From Bacillota bacterium (GTDB lineage: Bacteria > Bacillota > Clostridia > Acetivibrionales > JAEZXR01): 13,525 nucleotides of DNA. How positions within the stretch are numbered: position 1 is the first letter of the stretch; each line of letters opens with the position of its first letter. Position numbers and translations under genes: made by a program. Below the pieces are notes generated by a model. That model was not told the DNA's origin. It saw nothing but the letters and a program-made list of their open reading frames with translations, and did not search any database. The DNA is taken from the NCBI GenBank assembly GCA_023419605.1, contig JAEZXR010000038.1, forward strand, positions 1 to 13,525, given 5' to 3'. Below are positions 1 through 7,451 of the stretch, one piece after another.

Positions 1-1438
1 CTGTGATGGGTCCAGTGTATACGGGGGAGGAGGCTGTGGGAGTAGAACCGTCCGTGGTGTACCGGATGGTTGCTCCACTGGTAGCACAGGATATAGATAC
101 GGTCTGTGCAGTCGTATAAGTTCCGCCGGCAGGACTGAATGTCGGTGTTTCTACTGTTGAAGTTCCACCGGAGAGTGGTGCCCCGGTAAAGGGATTCCAT
201 TTGGCAATGGCAATAATAAGCCAGCCCGTGCTTGAAACACAGTTTTGCTGGGCCATAACCCAGTAGTTGTTATTTGTGCCTCTCAGAGAGTAAGGTACGC
301 CTCCTGCCATAGAGCCGTCTTTTCCCTGCTTTTTGATAATCTCTCCAATAATGGAGTCCGCTTTTGTCTCATTGCCCATCATACGGTATGCACACGACAT
401 GAATGCCGAGCCTTCAAACCAAATATCGGGACCTAACAAACCACCGCCGGCTGCTGCTGCATTATCGCTTTGCCAGTCAAAGTCATAGGCTGTAATTGTA
501 GTTGCCCCATAGGGAAGACTTTGAACATATCTTGGATTTGCCAATGTACCAGGATTTCCATTTGCGTTTTCCACGTAACTTATGGAAGCTTGATAGTTGC
601 GTGTCCCATTCAGGCCGAGAGAGAGAACACCCCAAGGGTTTACATCCATAGGAACCCACGGGTCGATTGAACCTGTATTATTTTTAAACCCACCGTAGAA
701 TCTGTTTTTGGAAGAGTCCCATACTACGTTGTCCAAAAAGCTCTTTACTTTCGTTAAAGCAGCGTTATAGGTTGCAGCTTTCGCGGGTGTTGTGCTTGCA
801 AAGTACGTAAGGACCGCATAGGCATCTTCGTTATGCTCGGTTGAGCTCCATACCTCCTGGGTCCAGACACCGGGTACATCCCAGGTGGTCTCTCCACCGG
901 AAATACCTCCATTTGCCTTTTGGAATGTCAGGCACCAGTCGATGGCTTTAGTAGCCATAGCATGATAGGTTGCAGTATCGCCTGTGATTTTTTCATAGTT
1001 CATTACGGCGAGGCATACCCACAGGACGGGACCCACATGTCTTCTTAATTCCTCACCATAGCCGTTATTCCACCAGTAGGAATTAATCCAGAAGCCGGCA
1101 GGATCCTGTGAGGCCTTCAATGTATCCAGAACCTGCTTTGCTCTGGGAGTGTCTCCTTTTAGCAAAAATGCAATTGCTGCCACAGCCTGATCATAGGTAT
1201 ACTCCTTTGTTACTTTGGTGCCATCTGCCCAAGTATCCTCAAAACTGTCAACCAAACCGGCAAATGCATTGCCGGCAGGTACCTGCATGGCTTTCAACCA
1301 ATTATAGGCTGCGTCAGAGGCTCCGGAATAATCGACAGCAGCGGCAGCTTTCTGAGAAGTACCAGTGAATGAGGTGAGTGTGAGGGAAACGCATAAAAGT
1401 AGTGCGAATAAGGAATTAAAACTTTTATTAATTTTCAT
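1..1438 (-). CDS. Secreted probable alpha-helical-barrel glycosidase with chitobiase-type C-terminal domain (partial)
   Basis: This minus-strand reading frame is open for 479 codons from ATG at 1438 to the window edge, so the C-terminus is missing. Residues 1-34 form a Sec signal peptide (KINK, then a hydrophobic core, then a QKAAAA cleavage region). Residues about 35-417 are rich in aromatic and helical segments. Striking motifs are NSYWWNNGYGEE (119-130), WSSTEHNEDAY (197-207) and PDIWFEGSAF (337-346), and the domain ends near KWNPF (413-417). This looks like an (alpha/alpha) barrel glycosidase, but I cannot assign a GH family. Residues about 431-479 (PTFSPAGGTYTTAQ, then IRYTTDGSTPT) match the chitobiase/beta-hexosaminidase C-terminal-like domain (CHB_HEX_C_1), a beta-sandwich common in secreted clostridial enzymes. 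The SD AAAGGA lies 11 nt before the chosen ATG. An in-frame ATG at 1450 abuts the SD and is less likely. The gene is divergent from the two-component operon. A role in polysaccharide degradation is inferred. Confidence 0.72.
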   Translation of the reverse strand, partial: MKINKSFNSLFALLLCVSLTLTSFTGTSQKAAAAVDYSGASDAAYNWLKAMQVPAGNAFAGLVDSFEDTWADGTKVTKEYTYDQAVAAIAFLLKGDTPRAKQVLDTLKASQDPAGFWINSYWWNNGYGEELRRHVGPVLWVCLAVMNYEKITGDTATYHAMATKAIDWCLTFQKANGGISGGETTWDVPGVWTQEVWSSTEHNEDAYAVLTYFASTTPAKAATYNAALTKVKSFLDNVVWDSSKNRFYGGFKNNTGSIDPWVPMDVNPWGVLSLGLNGTRNYQASISYVENANGNPGTLANPRYVQSLPYGATTITAYDFDWQSDNAAAAGGGLLGPDIWFEGSAFMSCAYRMMGNETKADSIIGEIIKKQGKDGSMAGGVPYSLRGTNNNYWVMAQQNCVSSTGWLIIAIAKWNPFTGAPLSGGTSTVETPTFSPAGGTYTTAQTVSISCATSGATIRYTTDGSTPTASSPVYTGPIT

Positions 1439-1487
1439 GTGTGCATTCATCCTTTCTAACATACTGTTACATCACAATATCATTTAT

Positions 1488-1508
1488 AGTAAACATACTT
1501 TGTTTACT
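1488..1508. promoter_or_regulatory. Inverted repeat, possible operator of the secreted enzyme gene
   Basis: The arms AGTAAAC (1488-1494) and GTTTACT (1502-1508) are perfect complements around a 7-nt spacer, about 50 bp upstream of the minus-strand start codon. The repeat overlaps a TATAAA sequence on the minus strand (1488-1483) that might be a -10 element. It could be a regulator site or a hairpin in the leader. The bound factor is unknown. Confidence 0.4.
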
Positions 1509-1992
1509 GCGGTTACTGTTTCTGTAATACACCGGAAGTTTATATTTTAGAGGGAATAACAACCGGAATGGAAAATACGTAATGCAGCCGTTGGTTAACT
1601 CTGCCGATTTCAGGTATATACACTCAAATAACACCACCTCCAATTTTACAGAAAAAATCTTCCGTTAAGGGGAGTAAAGAAATTACTTTCACCTTTTGCA
1701 GGTTCTTCCCGGAATGCGCGGGCTTTCCAAATTACCTTAGCATTCAAAGCCCTGACAGTTGAATTGTTAGAATGCAGAGTAAATTACGTAAAATCCCACC
1801 TTCATGGCACCCATGCAGGGTGTAGCAAAATTATAGTGAAAGCTATACTTTCGCTGTCGCTAAGAGAATCCAGAGAGCTCACTTACGGGCTATATAGCTA
1901 AAAATGAAGTACCCTTTCCTTATCCAGTTTTCAGGGGAGTTCTATGTACGCGATTTTGTGAAACAAACCGATGTCCGATTAGACTTTTGACT

Positions 1993-2112
1993 TTAATACT
2001 CGAGATAGTTATTTAATAATGCAAACTTTCGTATTTTATTCTAATGAAAAATTACTATGAAATAAATTCAAATTTTTTACTGAATTGGTGATTATTTTTA
2101 CTTAATACTCGA
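1993..2112. repeat. 11-bp direct repeat TTAATACTCGA upstream of the two-component promoter
   Basis: TTAATACTCGA occurs at 1993-2003 and again at 2102-2112, 109 bp apart in the same orientation. The second copy ends 30 bp before the -35 box of the histidine kinase promoter. Just downstream is an inverted repeat TACTA-AG-TAGTA (2121-2132). Such an arrangement would suit binding of a regulator, perhaps the AraC-type response regulator itself, but this is inference. Confidence 0.35.
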
Positions 2113-2142
2113 ATATTGCATACTAAGTAGTAAAATATTCTT

Positions 2143-2171
2143 TTGCAATAAACCCATAATTTGTATATAAT
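2143..2171 (+). promoter_or_regulatory. Sigma-A promoter of the two-component operon
   Basis: The -35 box TTGCAA (2143-2148) and the perfect -10 box TATAAT (2166-2171) are separated by 17 bp. Transcription would begin near 2178, giving a leader of about 95 nt before the histidine kinase start at 2273. Confidence 0.75.
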
Positions 2172-2272
2172 GAAATCGTAAATAAAAAGCACGTCTTGTA
2201 CATTTACTCTTGTAAATAACATCTGGGATAGTTTATATAACGATTATAAAATATATTGCAGAGGAGCTAGGG

Positions 2273-4126
2273 ATGATAACAGAGTCAGGTAGTATATTTG
2301 TGAGAACCAGAAAAAGATTTATGGACTTTAAAATCAGCACAAAAATCATGTTATTTTATTTTGTTGTCTTGATATTCTCAGTCGTATTGAGCAGCGTGCT
2401 TTACCAAAACATTTACTCAAATATCATGTCCGACAAGGTCAGTGATGTTTCCATGCAGACTCTGTATTCCATTAATTCCAATATCGATTCCATGATAGAA
2501 AACTCGAAGAATCTATCAAAAGTTATCATAACCAGTGATGAAATCCAGCAGCCTTTAAAAAGCAGGAAAAATCTTTATAAAGAAGAGCTTACTTTAGGCT
2601 CCGGTCAGGATACGGGAATAAAATCAATCATGTCAGTGGACCTCGATGCGCAGAGAACAATAAATGCCCATATTTCAAAATTTATTGAAGCGTTTCCCTT
2701 CATATCTTCCATCTACATCTTTGATAATAATAGCGAGAGGTATGGTATTGATAAGCTGCCGCTTAAAAGCTTAAGGCACGGCGGTATAAAGGAAGCTGAA
2801 TGGTACAATGATGCTGTAAATGCGCAAGGAGGCTACATATTAAGATTAAATGCAGGCGATGTATTCGAAAATAAAACCGGTGACAAATATATATCACTGA
2901 TCAGGATTATCAATGATGTTTATTCACAAAAGCCCATTGGCGTTTTAATCTTAAATATTTCGGAGAACTCTTTTGTTGATTCTTATAAGGATATTATAAA
3001 TAAGTATGATACCGATATTATGATCATCGACGGGAAGGGACAAGGCCTCGTTAATTTTAGAAATCCGGTTAAACTGGATATCAACAAAATTTTGCAGTCC
3101 TCCAGCGGAAAAAATTCCATTGTTGAAAAGCTTGGAACCAAGGATTATCTGATTTCCCACTTGAACATACAAAAATATGACTGGAACATTATTAGTATGA
3201 TGCCCTTTGATGAGCTCTCAAAAGAATCCAGTATATTTAGCGCCATCGCGTTTTTTGTTATAGCGATCAATAGCCTTCTTTTATTTTTGGGATCCCTGGT
3301 AGTATCGCGTATGATTACCACACCCATAAAGAAGTTATTACGATCGATGAAAGGGGTTGAAAAAGGGGAATTCAAAAAGGTTGATATCGTCACAGGGAAC
3401 AATGAGATCGGTAAGCTGAGAGACGGCTATAATATTATGATCTCCGAGATACAAAACCTGATTGACAGAGTGGTTGAAGACCAGAAGATGAAGCGCAAGG
3501 CCGAACTGGATGTTCTGCAAGCACAGATCAAGCCCCATTTCCTGTATAATACCTTTGATGCCATAAGTTCCCTTGCTCTTTCCGGCAGGAATGATGAAGT
3601 GTATAAGGTAATGAAAGCTCTTGGGAGTTATTACAGGATCAGCTTGAGCAAGGGAAGTGAGGTTATAACCATCGGCGAAGAGGTTGAAGTCGTCAAAAAC
3701 TATTTGACAATCCAGCAGATACGATATGGAGAAATATTTGATGTTAAATATAATATTGATGAACGGGCAAAGAAGTTTAAGATATTAAAACTGGTATTAC
3801 AGCCGCTGGTTGAAAATGCGCTTTATCACGGCATAAAACCTAAAGGTGAAAAAGGAACCATTACTATTTCTGTCCGGTATTTTGAAGAGGTTGTTGTTAT
3901 TACTATTGAAGATGACGGTGTGGGTATGGAGGAAGCGGATATCCACAGAATTATTGAAGGAAGCCATAGTGATAAAAAAACCAGTTTTGGATTGAAAGGA
4001 ACTATAGAGAGGTTAAGGATTTTTTACTCGGAAAAGGATTTGTTTATGGTAGAAAGTACAAAAGATCTTGGTACAAAGGTAATTATAAACATTCCGGTTA
4101 GAGGGGAGAATGAAAATGTTTGCTGA
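2273..4126 (+). CDS. Sensor histidine kinase, YesM/LytS type
   Basis: This is a 617-residue membrane sensor kinase that should autophosphorylate on histidine and pass the phosphate to the regulator encoded next. Segments in order are: TM1 at about 25-44; an extracytoplasmic sensor of about 270 residues (dCache-like, from size and position); TM2 at about 319-343; a HAMP linker at about 345-397; the His_kinase domain with QIKPHFLYNTFD, where His422 is the phosphoacceptor; and a GHKL ATPase with N-box LVENALYHG (Asn515), DDGVGM (548-552) and a late FGLKG box. The start has SD GAGGAG at 2261-2266, 6 nt upstream. An alternative start at Met17 lacks a comparable SD. The 3' end overlaps the regulator gene. 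In Firmicutes this class often sits beside sugar ABC transporters and controls them, which fits the genes downstream. The ligand is unknown. Confidence 0.93.
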   Translation: MITESGSIFVRTRKRFMDFKISTKIMLFYFVVLIFSVVLSSVLYQNIYSNIMSDKVSDVSMQTLYSINSNIDSMIENSKNLSKVIITSDEIQQPLKSRKNLYKEELTLGSGQDTGIKSIMSVDLDAQRTINAHISKFIEAFPFISSIYIFDNNSERYGIDKLPLKSLRHGGIKEAEWYNDAVNAQGGYILRLNAGDVFENKTGDKYISLIRIINDVYSQKPIGVLILNISENSFVDSYKDIINKYDTDIMIIDGKGQGLVNFRNPVKLDINKILQSSSGKNSIVEKLGTKDYLISHLNIQKYDWNIISMMPFDELSKESSIFSAIAFFVIAINSLLLFLGSLVVSRMITTPIKKLLRSMKGVEKGEFKKVDIVTGNNEIGKLRDGYNIMISEIQNLIDRVVEDQKMKRKAELDVLQAQIKPHFLYNTFDAISSLALSGRNDEVYKVMKALGSYYRISLSKGSEVITIGEEVEVVKNYLTIQQIRYGEIFDVKYNIDERAKKFKILKLVLQPLVENALYHGIKPKGEKGTITISVRYFEEVVVITIEDDGVGMEEADIHRIIEGSHSDKKTSFGLKGTIERLRIFYSEKDLFMVESTKDLGTKVIINIPVRGENENVC

Positions 4127-5726
4127 TCTGCTTAAGTTAATAATCGTTGATGATGAGCATCTTGTACGAAGTCTGCTGAAAAACTGCATAAATTGGTCAG
4201 AGATCGGTTACGAAGTGGTAGGAGAGGCGTCCTGCGCCCAGGAAGCTTTAGAGCTTGTAGACAGGGTTCACCCGGATGTTATTTTCACGGATATATGCAT
4301 GCCGTATATGGATGGGATTGAATTCGGTAAAATTGTATTTGAGAAATATCCTTTGATTAAGATCATCATTTTAACCGGTTATGAAGAGTTTGAATATGCG
4401 AAACGAAGTATTAAAATCGGAATTGCGGATTTCTTGTTGAAGCCTATCAATGATGATGAAATAAAAAAAGTGGCCATCAGTATAAAGGAAAAAATCGAAT
4501 CGGAAAGAACCCATAGGGCTGAATACAACAGGCTGAAAAAGCAGTTGGAAGAAAACCTTCCCTATCTAAGGGAGAAACTGCTGAATGAGCTGCTAAACAG
4601 TAAAATGGATACAGATGACATAAAGCAGCGCTTGGACTATTTCCATATAAAGCTGAATCCTGATTACTTCCAGACGGCAGTCATTGAGATTACCCATGCG
4701 GATACCGGCAGCGATACCGGCGAGGAAGAAAAGCTCCTTTTAAAACTCCAGTGTATGGAAAAGGTGGTACAGTACTTTAGAGATGATGAATTGATCAATA
4801 TATTTTTTGACAACAGTCAGAGGATCGTAATACTGAATAGTGAGAAAAGCATGGATCTTACGGAATGCTTGGAGGCTGTGAAAACAATGCTTATAAACAA
4901 GTTTAAATGCTTCGTTTGCATTGGTGTAGGCAGCTCGTACGATCGAGAAACAAAAATAAAGCTGTCGTATAAGGAAGCGTGTAATGCTTTGGAATATAAA
5001 GTGATTACCGGTAAAAACCAGGTAATTAGCTATTGTGATATTAATTTCTCTACAACGGAGCAATTCCAAATACAAAATGATCAGGTGGAGGCTCTTGCTT
5101 TCTTTCTGAAGGCAGGAATGAAAGGGAAGGCTGTGGAACTCCTGGAAACGCTTTTCAATGAAAACAGTATGGGAAAGAAGGCCAGCCTCGATTCCATAAG
5201 GGTAATTGCATCAAACATTGTATCAGCAGTTTTAAATGTAATAACTGAAGTAGGAATAAATATATCGGATATTTTTGAGCATAGTTCGCAGCCTTTTGAT
5301 GCGGTATTCAAATTGGATACGTTTCCCGAAACAAAAGAATACCTTAGAAATTTAATCATTTTAGTATCAAACATCATTGAGAGTATGCAAAATAAGAAGG
5401 TGAATCAGGCTGTAAAGCAAGTGAAGGATTATATTATGGAAAACCTGTCCGACAGTGAGCTGACGCTATCCAGTACCGCGAAGGCGTTCTATATGAATCT
5501 GAGCTATTTGAGCAGAATTTTCAAGAAAGAGACGGGGCAAACTTTCGTAGAATATCTTACAAAAGCAAGAATGGAGAAAGCCATAAAACTTTTTAAAGAG
5601 ACGGATCTTAAAGCCTATCAGGTAGCAGAAAATGTAGGTATTCTTGATCCGCACTACTTTGGAATTTGCTTTAAAAAATATACCGGCATGTCGGTCAATG
5701 ATTTTAAAAGAGTTGACTCCCTATAG
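4116..5726 (+). CDS. AraC-family response regulator, YesN type
   Basis: This is the cytoplasmic partner of the upstream kinase: a receiver domain joined through a long linker to an AraC DNA-binding domain. In numbering from the chosen start, the acidic cluster VDDE lies at 11-14, the phosphoacceptor is Asp59 in FTDICMP, and LLKP supplies the conserved lysine. The C-terminal ~100 residues carry two helix-turn-helix motifs, ending in the family signature around HYFGICFKKYTGMSVNDFK. I chose ATG 4116 (536 aa) because SD GAGGGGAG (4101-4108) lies 7 nt upstream. ATG 4110 would leave only 1 nt after the SD. The gene begins inside the last codons of the kinase (11-nt overlap), so translation is probably coupled. 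The linker is of usual size for YesN proteins. Likely targets are the downstream transporter promoter and possibly its own promoter (inference). Confidence 0.93.
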   Translation: MFADLLKLIIVDDEHLVRSLLKNCINWSEIGYEVVGEASCAQEALELVDRVHPDVIFTDICMPYMDGIEFGKIVFEKYPLIKIIILTGYEEFEYAKRSIKIGIADFLLKPINDDEIKKVAISIKEKIESERTHRAEYNRLKKQLEENLPYLREKLLNELLNSKMDTDDIKQRLDYFHIKLNPDYFQTAVIEITHADTGSDTGEEEKLLLKLQCMEKVVQYFRDDELINIFFDNSQRIVILNSEKSMDLTECLEAVKTMLINKFKCFVCIGVGSSYDRETKIKLSYKEACNALEYKVITGKNQVISYCDINFSTTEQFQIQNDQVEALAFFLKAGMKGKAVELLETLFNENSMGKKASLDSIRVIASNIVSAVLNVITEVGINISDIFEHSSQPFDAVFKLDTFPETKEYLRNLIILVSNIIESMQNKKVNQAVKQVKDYIMENLSDSELTLSSTAKAFYMNLSYLSRIFKKETGQTFVEYLTKARMEKAIKLFKETDLKAYQVAENVGILDPHYFGICFKKYTGMSVNDFKRVDSL

Positions 5727-5764
5727 AGGTTTTGTAGAATCAAAATCAAATAAAACATAAAGGA

Positions 5765-5813
5765 AAAAATAGAAGCTGAAATGGAAGTTGAATTCAGCTT
5801 CTATTTTTCTTTT
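5765..5813 (+). terminator. Rho-independent terminator of the two-component operon
   Basis: A perfect 10-bp core stem, AGAAGCTGAA (5771-5780) with TTCAGCTTCT (5793-5802), closes a 12-nt loop. It extends by six A/T pairs (5765-5770 with 5803-5808) and runs into a T-rich tail ending at 5813. The A-rich 5' side makes it potentially bidirectional. Confidence 0.88.
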
Positions 5814-5853
5814 AAAAAGTAAAAAAAGTGACTCTTTTAGAAAAACCATTGAA

Positions 5854-5882
5854 TTTAATTATTTACCATAATGATTTATTAT
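5854..5882 (+). promoter_or_regulatory. Weak candidate promoter of the transporter operon
   Basis: A terminator lies upstream, so the binding-protein gene needs its own promoter. The best fit I see is TTTAAT (5854-5859), a 17-bp spacer and TATTAT (5877-5882). The -35 is poor, as would be expected for an activator-dependent promoter. The choice is tentative; TTGAAT at 5849 has no good -10 at the usual distance. Confidence 0.35.
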
Positions 5883-5959
5883 GAAGCTGTAGAGAAGGTG
5901 TCCATATAGAAAATCGAAGCTATGGAAGATCTAAAAACAAAATTTTGAGGAGGTTCATT

Positions 5960-7339
5960 ATGAGAAAATGGGTTAAAGGAACAGCAAAGTTAGTTTCTAC
6001 TCTAACAGTTATGGCGATGCTTGTAGCTGCAACTGGATGTGGTGGTTCGAACACAGATTCAGGTACCGCCGGTCCCAAAGCAACAGGCAATACTTCTGCA
6101 TCATCAGAAAAACCTGTAAAATTAAAAATGATCACTTGGGTGCAGGAAACCAATCAAAAGGCTATTGATGCTTTGAATGCTTCCTTTACAAAAGCAAATC
6201 CCAATGTAACATTTGTTGTTGATACTGCTGCTGCAAATGATTATCCTACACTGCTTAACACAAGAATTGCAGCGGGAGACGTAGATATCATCTCTAACTT
6301 GTCGGCATTTGATTCACTTCCGCAGGATTTTACAAAGGGCTGTGATAAGCCGGCATGGCAAACCTTTGTTGAAGGGGGCAATTACCTGGATATTACAGAT
6401 CAACCCTTTGTGAAAAATTGGGATGCCAACATGATCAAGAATGCTGTTTCCTTTCAGGGCAAGGTCTATGGACTTGATATGGGGGCTGTTGGATATAATG
6501 GATTATTTTACAATAAAAAGCTGTTTAAAGACAACGGCTTGCAGGAACCCGGAACCTGGGCAGAATTTGTAAGCGTATGCAAGACATTCCAGGGCAAAGG
6601 CATAGCGCCGATTACTTTGGGCGGAAAAGATGCATGGCCGTTGAATGCGATAGCAGTAAGCGGTATCGTAGGAGCCAATGTTCCTAATATGACAGAGTAT
6701 GCAAAAGGGCTCTGGACGGGCACCAGAAAATTTAATGATGCAGAATCAATGAAGATATGGAACAGAATGGACGAATTTCTTTCCTTCTGCGAGAAGAACG
6801 TTCAGGCTGTAGCCTATGGTGATGCACCGGGTAGATTGGTAGCCGGTAAAGTTGCCATGATGTATGACGGTACTTGGAATGCAGGAGCACTGACAGCATT
6901 GGATCCTAACTTTGAATTCGGGTATTTCCCTGTACCGGGAGATGTTGACGGCAAACCAAACCAACTTCAGGGTAAATATGACATGCAGTTTAACATCTAT
7001 GCAAAGACTGCTAATAAGGATTTGTGCCTCAAATGGATGGACTTCCTTTCACAGAAGGAAAACTACGGTCCTTTCGTAAGTGCACTCGGATTCTTCCCGA
7101 CAATGCCGGGTGTAGAATCCTCCAGCAAATTCGTTGCTTCACTGGCAGACAAAAACAAGAGTTTTTCACCTTCCTGGGAAAAGGTTTTTGTTGCTCCTAA
7201 AGGCGTTGGTCAATATGCGGCAGGTCAGGGCTTCGTACTAAGTTCACTCAAGTCAATCGGCGGTCAGGTTGATGGTGTAAAAGCACTGGCAGACCTTGCA
7301 CAAAATGACTTTGAGACGGCTGTGAAAAATGCTAAGTAA
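5960..7339 (+). CDS. Sugar ABC transporter substrate-binding lipoprotein 1
   Basis: This 459-residue extracellular solute-binding protein (SBP family 1 type) should capture oligosaccharides outside the membrane and deliver them to the two permeases encoded next. It has a lipoprotein signal: MRKWVKG, a hydrophobic stretch, and lipobox ATGC with Cys27 as the lipidated residue, followed by a Ser/Thr/Gly-rich linker to about 52. Conserved SBP features follow, such as GKVYGLDMGAVGYNGLFYNK and, later, KVAMMYDGTWNAG. The start is ATG 5960, with SD GAGGAGG at 5947-5953, 6 nt upstream. A TTG at 5945 extends the frame but lies at the edge of the SD and is not a plausible start. It is followed by an 18-bp hairpin before the first permease. 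With a GH16 laminarinase-like gene nearby, beta-1,3-linked gluco-oligosaccharides are a reasonable guess for the ligand; cellodextrins or others are possible. Confidence 0.92.
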   Translation: MRKWVKGTAKLVSTLTVMAMLVAATGCGGSNTDSGTAGPKATGNTSASSEKPVKLKMITWVQETNQKAIDALNASFTKANPNVTFVVDTAAANDYPTLLNTRIAAGDVDIISNLSAFDSLPQDFTKGCDKPAWQTFVEGGNYLDITDQPFVKNWDANMIKNAVSFQGKVYGLDMGAVGYNGLFYNKKLFKDNGLQEPGTWAEFVSVCKTFQGKGIAPITLGGKDAWPLNAIAVSGIVGANVPNMTEYAKGLWTGTRKFNDAESMKIWNRMDEFLSFCEKNVQAVAYGDAPGRLVAGKVAMMYDGTWNAGALTALDPNFEFGYFPVPGDVDGKPNQLQGKYDMQFNIYAKTANKDLCLKWMDFLSQKENYGPFVSALGFFPTMPGVESSSKFVASLADKNKSFSPSWEKVFVAPKGVGQYAAGQGFVLSSLKSIGGQVDGVKALADLAQNDFETAVKNAK

Positions 7340-7385
7340 TCCGTAAGAAATATATCTTTTATAGAAGTTGTTATCAAAATTGCTG

Positions 7386-7427
7386 CAAATTCCTGTACCG
7401 GTTGATTATAACCGGTACAGGAATTTG
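7386..7427 (+). promoter_or_regulatory. 18-bp intercistronic hairpin between binding protein and permeases
   Basis: Left arm 7386-7403 and right arm 7410-7427 are perfect complements over 18 bp (core CTGTACCGGTT / AACCGGTACAG) with a 6-nt loop. What follows is GATTAAAAATAAAGG, with no T-run, so it is not a standard intrinsic terminator on this strand. It probably protects the 3' end of the binding-protein mRNA or limits read-through, giving more binding protein than permease. That use of intercistronic hairpins is established for malE-malF type operons; here it is inferred. Confidence 0.8.
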
Positions 7428-7451
7428 ATTAAAAATAAAGGATGATGATAA

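Larger units (their letters stand above)
1439..2272. other. Long divergent intergenic region
   Basis: This 834-bp AT-rich stretch separates the minus-strand secreted enzyme from the plus-strand two-component operon. I see no convincing gene on either strand. It holds a 7-bp-arm inverted repeat (1488-1508), a trio of GAATGC/GCATTC blocks with a GGGCTTT/AAAGCCC pair (1712-1775), small hairpins near 1796-1850, an 11-bp direct repeat (1993-2003 and 2102-2112), and a sigma-A promoter (2143-2171). I could not find a convincing sigma-A promoter for the minus-strand gene. Confidence 0.7.

Noticed and set aside
245..1550. Plus-strand open frames of 60-90 codons between 245 and 1550
   Set aside because: They are antisense to the continuous minus-strand secreted enzyme or its leader and have no family features.
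1790..1850. Riboswitch-like hairpins (CACCC/GGGTG and GAAAG/CTTTC) in the intergenic region
   Set aside because: I compared them with remembered c-di-GMP and other riboswitch cores and found no convincing match.
5945..5959. TTG start giving five extra residues to binding protein 1
   Set aside because: The codon lies at the edge of the SD itself; ATG 5960 has perfect spacing and starts a proper lipoprotein signal peptide.
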